NCBI GenBank assembly: GCA_003150755.1
Contig: QAMT01000007.1
Span: 1-5,528, forward strand
Length of the DNA stretch: 5,528 nt
Source of the DNA: Phascolarctobacterium sp.
GTDB lineage: Bacteria > Bacillota > Negativicutes > Acidaminococcales > Acidaminococcaceae
Reading direction: 5' to 3'
In this document: piece after piece, positions 1-5,185 of the stretch
Layout of the letters: each line of letters opens with the position of its first letter
How positions within the stretch are numbered: position 1 is the first letter of the stretch
Translations under genes and position numbers: made by a program
Notes under the pieces: generated by a model
What the model saw: only the letters and a program-made list of their open reading frames with translations
Told to the model about the DNA's origin: nothing
Database searches by the model: none

Positions 1-125
1 CTGGACGGATTGAAAAATTTTCGCCAAAACCCGTAGGGCGCGAAGCGGGCTTGCAGATTTTTAGGGGACCCGGCCGTAGCTTCGCACCCTGAACCACGCA
101 AGGTGAAGTCACTGGCAGGTGATAA
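1..125. other. G+C-rich segment, possible mobile-element edge
   Basis: This stretch is visibly richer in G and C than the AT-rich DNA that follows. It contains an imperfect inverted repeat (36-46 with 79-89). No reading frame in it is long enough or familiar enough to call. One forward frame stays open from position 3 to a TGA near 90, and a minus-strand frame is open across most of the segment, but neither resembles a family I recognise. The composition break suggests the outer edge or downstream flank of an integrated element such as a conjugative transposon. That is inference from composition only. Confidence 0.25.
36..89. repeat. Imperfect inverted repeat, 11-bp arms
   Basis: GGGCGCGAAGC (36-46) faces GCTTCGCACCC (79-89) across a 32-base spacer. 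Ten of eleven positions pair, and the odd one becomes a G-U wobble in minus-strand RNA. The arms are G+C-rich, so a hairpin in DNA or RNA would be stable. No T-run follows on either strand, so it is not a typical terminator. The function is unknown. Confidence 0.4.
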
Positions 126-207
126 AAAAGGGGAAATGGCCATAGCGGGAAAAGAGAACTGAAATACAGCAAGATTCAAGAGGTATTGCTTGATGGCATT
201 TGGATTA

Positions 208-363
208 TTATATCTCGTTGCCTTTTACCTTGTCCAGCGATTTTTTTGAATTATTTTTTATATCATCCTAAGCCTGTTCTAAATGCGCTTTCACCGTATC
301 CTTGGTCTTCTTGTCCAGGCAGGTAACCATGACAAGAGCAATGATAGCAACGCATGTCAACAT
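208..363 (-). pseudogene. Decayed small membrane or lipoprotein-like gene with in-frame amber stop
   Basis: Reading leftward from ATG at 363-361, a 31-residue frame starts MLTCVAIIALVMVTC, then turns charged (LDKKTKDTVKAHLEQA) and ends at TAG (268-270). The same frame continues past the TAG for 19 more sense codons (DDIKNNSKKSLDKVKGNEI) to TAA at 208-210. The segment after the stop keeps the lysine-rich, amphipathic character of the part before it, as expected if a CAG codon mutated to TAG in a gene of about 50 codons. The hydrophobic segment ending in VTC resembles a lipoprotein signal with a weak lipobox, or a short transmembrane helix. The N-terminus is unclear: the frame stays open a few codons above the ATG but offers no better start. 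I do not recognise the family. It could also be a chance ORF. Confidence 0.33.
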
Positions 364-387
364 CGCAAGTGCTGATATTGACTCCTC

Positions 388-417
388 ATTTTCAATTTGT
401 TTTTAACTGTTGAAAAT
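388..417. repeat. Perfect 8-bp inverted repeat
   Basis: ATTTTCAA (388-395) and TTGAAAAT (410-417) are exact reverse complements separated by 14 bases. They lie between the start of the decayed minus-strand ORF and the histone gene promoter, so they could be an operator or part of a leader. AT-rich repeats of this size also arise by chance. Confidence 0.3.
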
Positions 418-424
418 TGTTACA

Positions 425-441
425 ATGAAAGGCCGTTTCAT
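425..441. repeat. Short hairpin ATGAAA/TTTCAT
   Basis: A 6-bp perfect inverted repeat (425-430 and 436-441) encloses the five-base loop GGCCG. It lies about 95 bp upstream of the histone gene's -7 element. It is small and may be coincidental. It is listed because the loop is the only G+C-rich patch in this AT-rich spacer. Confidence 0.25.
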
Positions 442-534
442 GGTATAATCAGTATCGTTTTTTATATATCAGACAATTTGTTATAAATTACTGCCAAGAA
501 TAAATATATAGGTATCAACTATATACACTTTTAC

Positions 535-542
535 TATCTTTG
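535..542 (+). promoter_or_regulatory. Bacteroidetes -7 promoter element of the histone-like gene
   Basis: TATCTTTG matches the Bacteroidetes -7 consensus TAnnTTTG exactly. Transcription would begin roughly 7 bases downstream, near 549, giving a leader of about 20 bases before the ATG at 570. No good TTTG (-33) element is visible at the usual 19-21 bp spacing upstream, so only the -7 half is well supported. Confidence 0.6.
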
Positions 543-569
543 CAATATAATTTTAGCAAATGTGTAATT

Positions 570-746
570 ATGAAAGATTTGATTGAACAGATTCAGGAGG
601 CATATGTCGCTTTTACAGCGGATGCCGCTCTTCAGCTTGAGAAAGGGAATAAGGCTGCCGGTACACGTGCCCGCCAGGCTTCATTGAAAATTGAAAGATT
701 GATGAAAGAGTTCAGAAAGGCGTCCCTTGAAGAATCAAAGAAGTAG
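570..746 (+). CDS. Hc1-type histone-like DNA-binding protein
   Basis: A 58-residue, lysine/arginine-rich protein of the bacterial histone H1-like Hc1 type found throughout Bacteroidales. Such proteins bind DNA non-specifically and act on the nucleoid. The N-terminal half (MKDLIEQIQE onward) is amphipathic and partly acidic. The C-terminal half carries the conserved block NKAAGTRARQASLKIERLMK and ends KASLEESKK, all expected to be helical. ATG at 570 is chosen because the frame's upstream TTG at 540 lies inside the -7 promoter element, so a transcript from that promoter could not include it. The length agrees with family members as I know them. It stands alone, with its own promoter and a strong hairpin terminator. 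Family assignment is confident; any specific role here is not visible. Confidence 0.88.
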   Translation: MKDLIEQIQEAYVAFTADAALQLEKGNKAAGTRARQASLKIERLMKEFRKASLEESKK

Positions 747-768
747 AGGCTTTCTTTACTTTTCCGGC

Positions 769-811
769 TCAACAAAAAGTTGCTGGAATAATAACAGCGA
801 CTTTTTGTTGA
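769..811. terminator. Strong hairpin terminator after the histone-like gene
   Basis: A 17-bp stem with one G-T wobble is formed by 769-785 (TCAACAAAAAGTTGCTG) and 795-811, around a 9-base AT-rich loop (GAATAATAA). It starts 22 bases after the histone stop codon. Each arm contains a run of five A or T, so it could stop transcription from either side. A clean U-tract after the stem is absent; the T-run is inside the 3' arm. Confidence 0.65.
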
Positions 812-848
812 ATCTCTCATTCGTATACGACAAAAAAGTTCCGTTCAT

Positions 849-1046
849 TTAATAGCGTATTGCCGTTACTCCCGTATAAAATACAATGTCTGTCATGTGA
901 CAGATCCCACAAATAAATGCAGCACGGTGTTCATATAAAATAGTGGTGTAATTATTGAATTGGCCCTGTAATGTCGGCGGTCCTCCAAATAATATCGTCA
1001 ATCCAAAAAGAGGGAGATATATTCCAGAGATTATCCAGAATCCCAT
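849..1046 (-). CDS. Possible small membrane protein or gene remnant (doubtful)
   Basis: The 65-codon frame begins MGFWIISGIYLPLFGLTILF, a plausible membrane helix, and ends in a second moderately hydrophobic stretch (residues about 43-62). A stop codon sits immediately before the ATG, and no ribosome-binding or promoter element is evident. An overlapping frame (952-1074, starting MNHFLIPVLNGILDNLW) also begins well, as would happen if a longer gene had suffered a frameshift. I recognise no family in either frame. It may be a remnant or a chance frame. Confidence 0.2.
   Translation of the reverse strand: MGFWIISGIYLPLFGLTILFGGPPTLQGQFNNYTTILYEHRAAFICGICHMTDIVFYTGVTAIRY
889..904. promoter_or_regulatory. 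16-bp palindrome, operator-like
   Basis: TCTGTCA (889-895) and TGACAGA (898-904) are exact reverse complements with a 2-base centre, giving a near-perfect 16-bp dyad. This size and symmetry suit a homodimeric repressor or activator site. It lies inside the doubtful minus-strand frame at 849-1046 and about 550 bp before the araC-type gene, so no target promoter can be assigned. Confidence 0.35.
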
Positions 1047-1106
1047 TCAGAACAGGAATCAAAAAATGGTTCATATGTCGATATTCGTCTTTTGGATTGC
1101 CAATAT

Positions 1107-1132
1107 CCGTTGATCACTCCGTTAACTACTCC
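1107..1132. repeat. 12-bp tandem direct repeat
   Basis: CCGTTGATCACT (1107-1118) is followed directly by CCGTTAACTACT (1119-1130) and a further CC. The two units agree at nine of twelve positions, and at eleven of fourteen when the following CC is included. A GGTA-rich stretch (CGGTA at 1140 and 1145, GGTAG at 1151) follows. Such tandem half-sites fit a regulator bound on one DNA face, for example an AraC-family protein, but the distance to the araC-type start (about 320 bp) is long. Confidence 0.3.
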
Positions 1133-1159
1133 TAACGTCCGGTACGGTAAGGTAGTCGG

Positions 1160-1222
1160 TTATCCTGTATATGCCGCCATTGTTCGCGTTTTTCGGTATC
1201 CACGTTTGTGTCTCTTTTTCAT
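1160..1222 (-). CDS. Possible 20-residue basic peptide (doubtful)
   Basis: A 20-codon minus-strand frame starts at 1222 with MKKRHKRGYRKTRT and ends MAAYTG. It is preceded by an A-rich leader (GGACTAAAACATA) typical of Bacteroidetes starts, and lies about 18 bases after the start point predicted from a -7-like element at 1247-1254. The N-terminal fourteen residues are highly basic. It may be the surviving start of a lost gene, a leader peptide or chance. I do not recognise it. Confidence 0.2.
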   Translation of the reverse strand: MKKRHKRGYRKTRTMAAYTG

Positions 1223-1246
1223 TATGTTTTAGTCCTTCTCGTGCCG

Positions 1247-1254
1247 CAAATCTA
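1247..1254 (-). promoter_or_regulatory. Possible minus-strand -7 promoter element
   Basis: Read on the minus strand the sequence is TAGATTTG, an exact match to TAnnTTTG. A partial -33 candidate (TTGC) lies about 18 bp upstream on that strand. Transcription would run leftward, away from the araC-type gene, into the short basic ORF. Confidence 0.33.
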
Positions 1255-1452
1255 TAACTTTTGTTCTCAGATGCAATAATATATGTAAAGCAACGATATG
1301 AAATGTAAATGTTGAATAATTTGTAAGAATAAAAATATGTGTGTTTTTCAGAAAAATAAAAATAGGCCGCTATTTGTAAATGTTTGTCTTTTTTATGAAA
1401 AACCAACGCGGCGGATGATGTGTTTTTAAAATAAACCATTTTTAAATATGTC

Positions 1453-2316
1453 ATGAAACTACTTTATTTATCAGAGCATCGTTCTTGCCTTAATTACCAA
1501 TTAGAATATGGCAGTGGGTTCTCTCGATATGAATTATCTGCACAAGAATGCGGTCGGATTGATAATGACAACTGTTTTTGTGTCCTGTTTTTATTAAGGG
1601 GAGAATTATTGGTTAGTCTGGGTAAGGAACAGAGTATATTAGTTTCTTCCAATAGAATGCTTTTTATTCCGCAGCGTGAAAAAAACAGGATACAAAGCAC
1701 TGTGTCGTCAGAGTGTCTCCTGTTGTTTTGGAATAAAGAAGTCACAGTCTGTGACAAGATGTATTTCGATACCATTTCCCATGAAAAAATAATTGACGAT
1801 ATCAACTATATTCTACCTATTCGCAAACCGCTGCTGCATATTTTAAGACAGATACTTTTTTATCTGGAAATGGGCCTGTCATGCAGACACATGCATCTTC
1901 TTAAACAACAGGAAATAACACTAATACTGAGGAGCTTCTACACCAAGGCTGAATTATCCTGTTTTTTCACCGGTATTTCCGGGGTTGGAAAAAAGTTTGA
2001 GAACTTTATTATAGAAAATTATAGAAAAGTTAGAACAGTAAAAGAGTTTGCCAGTTTGTGTTGTGTTTCGGAGCGCTCTTTTAATCGCAAATTCCAGCAT
2101 TGTTTCAATCAGAGTCCTTATCAATGGATGCAAGAACGGAAAGCTGAACTTGTCCGTGAAAAAATAAGCGATCCGGAGGTTACTTTTCGGGAAATAGCAA
2201 TAGAGTTCGATTTTAGTTCTCCCGCCCACCTGACTTATTATTGTAAAAAACACTTCGGTACAACTCCGACCGAATTACGGGAAAATAGTTGTATAAAAAA
2301 TAATACTGGATTATAA
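1453..2316 (+). CDS. AraC-family transcriptional regulator
   Basis: A 287-residue cytoplasmic regulator with standard AraC family layout and length. Residues about 20-95 form a cupin-like sensor half: LLRGELLVSLG near 47-57, then NRMLFIPQ near 67-74. A helical linker follows at about 120-185. The C-terminal DNA-binding domain has two helix-turn-helix units: about 194-217 (VKEFASLCCVSERSFNRKF) and about 244-268 (TFREIAIEFDFSSPAHLTYY), ending in the family signature FGTTPTELR. The ATG at 1453 is used because the family-length protein begins there. The upstream region is very AT-rich, with no clear TAnnTTTG element. The next gene starts 19 nt after the stop, so the two are probably cotranscribed. 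The sensor half is rich in cysteine (C33, C41, C43, C88), which is worth noting but not diagnostic. The likely target, by position, is the DUF3575/DUF3868 operon downstream. The ligand is unknown. Confidence 0.95.
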   Translation: MKLLYLSEHRSCLNYQLEYGSGFSRYELSAQECGRIDNDNCFCVLFLLRGELLVSLGKEQSILVSSNRMLFIPQREKNRIQSTVSSECLLLFWNKEVTVCDKMYFDTISHEKIIDDINYILPIRKPLLHILRQILFYLEMGLSCRHMHLLKQQEITLILRSFYTKAELSCFFTGISGVGKKFENFIIENYRKVRTVKEFASLCCVSERSFNRKFQHCFNQSPYQWMQERKAELVREKISDPEVTFREIAIEFDFSSPAHLTYYCKKHFGTTPTELRENSCIKNNTGL

Positions 2317-2335
2317 TATTTTTATATGTAGTGAT

Positions 2336-2992
2336 ATGGAACTTTTAAGAGAGGAAATCGATGGGAAAGAAAGGATAAATTTCTTTCCTTATACACATTT
2401 GTCAGTACACGGTATACATCTATGGGAAAGACTGGTCGGGCGGATGTCCATAAAGATAAAAGAGAAAAGGAGGCAGGAGATTTTTTATTCCTTGCTGACA
2501 GGTCAAAATAGTATGCAGGAGATTGCTGAGAGTCATGGCCTTTCAATAAAAAAGGTGGCTCTTTTGTATGAAGTGGCTGTAACTGAGGTTATGCACAGCT
2601 GGGATATTATGGATATGGCTCAAGAGGAACTTGGGGCGATTCGGTATACTAACTGTAAGCCTCTTCTCCCTGAAAAAAATATTGTTTGTACACCTGTGAG
2701 GGACGACGTTCCTTCTCGGGGTTTTGATATACCTGCTGAATACGTTGAAGTACTGTCAATGCCTCTTGCCAATTTTGAAATCCAGCCAAGAATTTTACGC
2801 AGACTTAGAAAATATAATATTTATTTGCTGGAAGATCTTCTACGTTTTATAAAGAAGAACGGCTTTAATGCATTGAGTAAATTACATGGTGTGGGTGTCA
2901 AATCATGTGAGGATTTATATTTAGTTCTAAAACAGGAAAATATTTTAAAAAATAAAGATGACAGTTGTCTGTTCCGATATATACCTATATAA
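2336..2992 (+). CDS. Regulator with sigma-region-4-like HTH and alpha-CTD-like domain
   Basis: A 218-residue protein, probably cytoplasmic. Residues about 43-88 read as a helix-turn-helix of sigma region 4 or LuxR type: RRQEIFYSLLTGQNSMQEIA, then AESHGLSIKKVALLYEVAV. Residues about 139-203 resemble the C-terminal domain of RNA polymerase alpha: RILRRLRKYNIYLLEDLLRF aligns with the NCL..AGI.TI.DLV segment of alpha, and LSKLHGVGVKSCEDLYLVLK aligns with its L..I.N.G.KS..EI helix-hairpin-helix. In alpha this surface binds UP-element DNA and activators. A linker of about 40 residues joins the two domains. No catalytic or membrane segments are seen. It starts 19 nt after the araC-type stop, so an operon is likely. 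I infer a transcription factor that binds DNA, possibly at two points, or that competes with or mimics alpha-CTD. Domain calls are by eye; the alpha-CTD resemblance is the firmer of the two. Confidence 0.75.
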   Translation: MELLREEIDGKERINFFPYTHLSVHGIHLWERLVGRMSIKIKEKRRQEIFYSLLTGQNSMQEIAESHGLSIKKVALLYEVAVTEVMHSWDIMDMAQEELGAIRYTNCKPLLPEKNIVCTPVRDDVPSRGFDIPAEYVEVLSMPLANFEIQPRILRRLRKYNIYLLEDLLRFIKKNGFNALSKLHGVGVKSCEDLYLVLKQENILKNKDDSCLFRYIPI

Positions 2993-2998
2993 ATCGGA
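2973..2998. terminator. Hairpin over the stop codon of the alpha-CTD-like gene
   Basis: TCCGATATATA (2973-2983) and TATAAATCGGA (2988-2998) pair at ten of eleven positions around the loop CCTA. The stem spans the last codons and the TAA. There is no T-tract afterwards, so it may act as a weak terminator or protect the 3' end of the araC/alpha-CTD transcript rather than stop transcription efficiently. Confidence 0.35.
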
Positions 2999-3231
2999 CA
3001 TTATCTTATATGTTGTGAATAAAACCGGGAGTTCTATGGATAAGTAATTGTTTCACCTGAATCTTTATATCCGGAATTTGAATCGCTGTGATATTGCGGC
3101 TTTTATTATTTCATATTATACTATCTTATTCATTGTATTTTAGAAAAAGTGCAAGTCTTATTTGAATCATTGAAAACTCCTGTATACGGTAACAGTTTGA
3201 CGGATTTTTACAATTAATAATAATTTTCATA

Positions 3232-3432
3232 ATGGAAAAGGGAAGAATCGGATTTAATGCGGGATTTGTTTTAAGCAAACTGGAGAAAATTGGGCTAATC
3301 ACGATTCCCGAACTTGCCAGAAGGTTGGATTTGTCTTTTGATGATACTATACTTGCTATTGGTTGGCTGGCTCGTGAGGGAAAAGTTTTTATCAAACGTC
3401 ATAATGGATTATTATATGTAAGAAAAGAATAG
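3232..3432 (+). CDS. Small winged-helix protein, DUF2582 type
   Basis: A 66-residue protein matching the small Bacteroidetes winged helix-turn-helix family (DUF2582) as I know it. The pattern is G-NAG near the start (IGFNAGFVLSKL, residues 6-17), a middle helix ITIPELARRLDLSFDDTILA (23-42), the signature AIGWLAREGK (42-51), and a beta-wing FIKRHNGLLYVRKE (53-66). It probably binds DNA in the cytoplasm, likely as a dimer. It is separated from the previous gene by 239 nt of AT-rich spacer and from the DUF3575 gene by 258 nt, so its own promoter is likely, although no good -7 element is visible. The start has no Shine-Dalgarno motif, only an AT-rich leader, as is usual in this group. Position suggests it belongs to the same regulatory set; a direct role in fimbrial control is inference. 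Confidence 0.87.
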   Translation: MEKGRIGFNAGFVLSKLEKIGLITIPELARRLDLSFDDTILAIGWLAREGKVFIKRHNGLLYVRKE

Positions 3433-3564
3433 TAGTCTGGAATTGCTCTGCCCCGGTCTTTCTATGATTTCTCAGTGTGGATGTGTATGTTAGTATCTTG
3501 GTCTTATGCCGGGTGACGCAATTGAATTTGGACTGCTTGTTATTGTATATAATTTATAGAAAAC

Positions 3565-3609
3565 AGTCTGATTAGTAGCTTTTATGCTTGAAATTTATGC
3601 TTTAGTCTG
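3565..3609. repeat. Direct repeats upstream of the DUF3575 promoter
   Basis: TTTATGCTT occurs twice (3581-3589 and 3594-3602) with a 13-bp period. AGTCTG flanks the pair on both sides (3565-3570 and 3604-3609), and a third AGTCTG lies at 3434-3439 just after the preceding gene. The cluster is about 55-100 bp upstream of the -7 element at 3663. Paired direct half-sites at this distance are what an activator of the AraC type would use. The binding protein is not shown by sequence. Confidence 0.38.
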
Positions 3610-3662
3610 TTATTTGTTATTTTATGTCTTTTTTTTGGAATCTCCGGGATTTTATATTGAAT

Positions 3663-3670
3663 TATTTTTG
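3663..3670 (+). promoter_or_regulatory. -7 promoter element of the DUF3575-DUF3868 operon
   Basis: TATTTTTG fits the Bacteroidetes -7 consensus TAnnTTTG. A TTTG (3634-3637) upstream could be the -33 element, but the 25-bp gap is longer than the usual 19-21, which fits a promoter needing an activator. The start point would fall near 3677, leaving a leader of about a dozen bases before ATG at 3691. Confidence 0.5.
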
Positions 3671-3690
3671 CACCGAAAAAAAAACTAGTT

Positions 3691-4284
3691 ATGAGAAAAT
3701 GTATTTTTCTTTTCTTTTTATTTTTTTGCACCCATTCTTTTGCACAGAAGATTGCAATAAAAAATAATTTGGTATATGATGCCTTGAAGACTCCGAATCT
3801 TTCCCTCGAGTTTTCAATGGGGCGAAAATGGACGCTTGATACACAGGTGGGCATGAACTTCTTTTTCTATACAAAGGATGCTGCCTCCTCCCGTTACAAG
3901 ACGAAAAAAATCAGTCACTGGCTTGTCCAGCCGGAGCTTCGCTACTGGACGTGCGACGTGTTCAACGGCTGGTTCTTCGGGCTGCATGTTCACGGGGGAC
4001 AGATGAACATAGGTGGGTTTGACATTCCCTTTGTTCTGGAGAGGGACGAAAAGATGAAAGACTACCGTTACGAGGGCTATTTTTGGGGTGGAGGATTGAG
4101 TGCGGGTTACCAATGGGTACTCTCCAACCGTTTCAATATAGAGGCTTCTCTGGGAATCGGCTATATACATGCCCGCTACGACAAATACAAGTGTACCGCC
4201 TGCGGCCGGAAGCTTGGAAGGAGTGGCGGGGATTATATCGGCCCCACGAGGGCGGCCATTTCCATTATCTATATGCTGAAATAG
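3691..4284 (+). CDS. DUF3575 family exported outer-membrane beta-barrel protein
   Basis: A 197-residue protein with a signal peptide (MRKCIFLFFLFFCTHSFA, cleaved before Q19). The family motif follows directly: IKNNLVYDALKTPNLSLEFS (23-42), then GRKWTLD (44-50), in which the chain turns back as an outer-membrane barrel. Alternating aromatic and polar strands follow (WLVQPELRYW, GWFFGLHVHG, YFWGGGLSAGYQW, FNIEASLGIGYIH). The C-terminus carries the family block Y-KCTACGR (C168 and C171) and GPTRAAISIIYMLK. Length is normal and nothing is missing. DUF3575 genes commonly open fimbrial operons in Bacteroidales, next to DUF3868 and Mfa2/fimbrillin genes. The biochemical role is not established; assembly or anchoring of surface fimbriae is the contextual guess. 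The DUF3868 gene begins 43 nt downstream and is probably cotranscribed. Confidence 0.92.
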   Translation: MRKCIFLFFLFFCTHSFAQKIAIKNNLVYDALKTPNLSLEFSMGRKWTLDTQVGMNFFFYTKDAASSRYKTKKISHWLVQPELRYWTCDVFNGWFFGLHVHGGQMNIGGFDIPFVLERDEKMKDYRYEGYFWGGGLSAGYQWVLSNRFNIEASLGIGYIHARYDKYKCTACGRKLGRSGGDYIGPTRAAISIIYMLK

Positions 4285-4327
4285 CTCTTGACTACATTAT
4301 TTTTTATATCACCAAAAAAGAGTATCA

Positions 4328-5131
4328 ATGAAACCGTTACGATATTATAAACAATTATTTTTAGCCATGGGCTTGTTAGGGACACTTCCGACGTATGCCC
4401 TTGCGCAGGATACCTGGTCCCCCGGTGAGCTGAACTGGGACTATTCGGGAAGCCGTGTTGAGAGAAGCCTGAACGGAGACAGTCTGGTTATAGAGCTGAC
4501 AGTAAGTCCTTCCGTAAAACTGAGAGGTCAGGAAATGGTGTACATATTCCCCCGGTATGTCTCGGCAGACGGGAAAGAGTCTGTAGAATTGGATCCGTTC
4601 TGTATATCCGGCAAGAAACGATATAAGGTCATTAAGCGCCGGAAGGCTCTACACAATCAAAAGGCTGGTCAGCCCAGTTCCGGAGATGTATATTCCATCG
4701 ATGGACTGAAAGAAGCTCCCCTGACCTTCAAAAGCAGTTTTCCTTTTGAGCGTTGGATGGCGGACGGCCATGTCGCAGTGGAAGAGAGGATATATGGCTG
4801 CGCCGAGTGCGGTACTGACGTGCACGGTGGAACCGCAATAGTGGGTAATATACCGCTTTTCGGGGAGAGAAATTACACCTATGATTTTATCGTTCCGGAA
4901 AAGGTTGAGATCAAATCTTACAGGGATTCCCTTGATTGTAGAGTCTCTTTTCCCGTGGCACACCATGAACTGCAAAAAGGATTTGGCGATAATAGGCAGG
5001 AACTTGTCAAACTGGCAAAATTCATTTCGGAAAATCTAACTATCAAGGGTGCTGAACTGAGGGAAGTGAATATCAGGGGATATGCCTCTCCCGAGGGGAA
5101 ATTTGATTATAACCTTAATTCCGCAGCATAA
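4328..5131 (+). pseudogene. DUF3868 family exported protein, truncated by an insertion
   Basis: The remaining 267 codons encode an exported DUF3868 protein. The signal peptide is residues 1-26 (cut after ALA, before Q27). An N-terminal beta-rich region follows. The central family signature FPFERWM-DG-VAVEERIYGC (138-158) leads into the cysteine cluster GCAECG (157-162) and a GNIPLF strand. The final region (203-260) resembles an OmpA-like domain: VSFPVAHHELQKGFGDNRQEL, then VNIRGYASPEG. In relatives this domain continues through a helix with an N-R-A motif to a total of well over 400 residues. Here it stops at YNLNSAA, where the DNA changes to the insertion element, and the TAA (5129-5131) is supplied at or next to the junction. 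The product therefore lacks the end of its OmpA-like domain and is probably non-functional. Confidence 0.87.
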
Positions 5132-5132
5132 A

Positions 5133-5184
5133 TTCTTGTAAGAACTCCAAGTGCCTGAGAAACAAAGTTCTCAAAACACTTGGA
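5133..5184. repeat. Nested inverted repeats in the insertion-sequence leader
   Basis: TCCAAGTG (5146-5153) and CACTTGGA (5177-5184) are exact reverse complements. Inside them GAGAA (5157-5161) pairs with TTCTC (5168-5172). Just before, TTCTT and AAGAA (5133-5144) form a small dyad, and AGAAC (5141-5145) could pair instead with GTTCT (5167-5171). The set can adopt alternative folds. They may be transposase sites, terminal-repeat material, or RNA structure that limits read-in transcription. Confidence 0.5.
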
Positions 5185-5185
5185 T

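Larger units (their letters stand above)
811..1452. other. Gene-poor interval between the histone-like and araC-type genes
   Basis: No convincing gene lies here. Minus-strand frames are open at 849-1046 (65 codons, hydrophobic start), 952-1074 (40 codons), 1160-1222 (20 codons) and 1122-1454 (110 codons). The last is AT-rich, biased to Tyr, Lys and Phe, and overlaps the regulator's start on the other strand, so it is probably a non-coding frame. A forward 54-codon frame (971-1135) is equally unsupported. The interval also contains a 16-bp palindrome, a 12-bp tandem repeat and a minus-strand -7-like element, and becomes strongly AT-rich from about 1250 to the araC-type start. It most likely holds upstream regulatory DNA plus gene remnants. 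Confidence 0.5.

Noticed and set aside
540..569. TTG start adding ten residues (MQYNFSKCVI) to the histone-like protein
   Set aside because: The TTG lies inside the -7 promoter element, so it would not be transcribed; the family protein begins at the ATG at 570.
1395..1418. Seven-codon upstream ORF (MKNQRGG) before the araC-type gene
   Set aside because: Too short to distinguish from chance, with no attenuator-like repeats around it.
1122..1454. 110-codon minus-strand frame
   Set aside because: It is AT-driven, rich in Tyr, Lys and Phe, overlaps the start of the AraC-type gene on the other strand and has no family resemblance; it looks like an accidental open frame.
3196..3228. Possible promoter (TTTG and TAATTTTC, 21-bp gap) for the winged-helix gene
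   Set aside because: The -7-like element lacks the final G, and the start point would fall inside the coding sequence after ATG 3232.
3506..3559. 17-codon forward ORF (MPGDAIEFGLLVIVYNL) before DUF3575
   Set aside because: Short, with no start signal and no recognisable relative; the interval is better explained as regulatory DNA.
3433..3690. Invertible promoter, as in Bacteroides phase-variable surface loci
   Set aside because: I looked for paired inverted repeats flanking the promoter region and found only direct repeats and short arms of about 5 bp, so no invertible segment can be supported.
4083..4331. 82-codon forward frame overlapping the end of DUF3575
   Set aside because: It lies within the well-supported DUF3575 gene in another frame and is a shadow of it.
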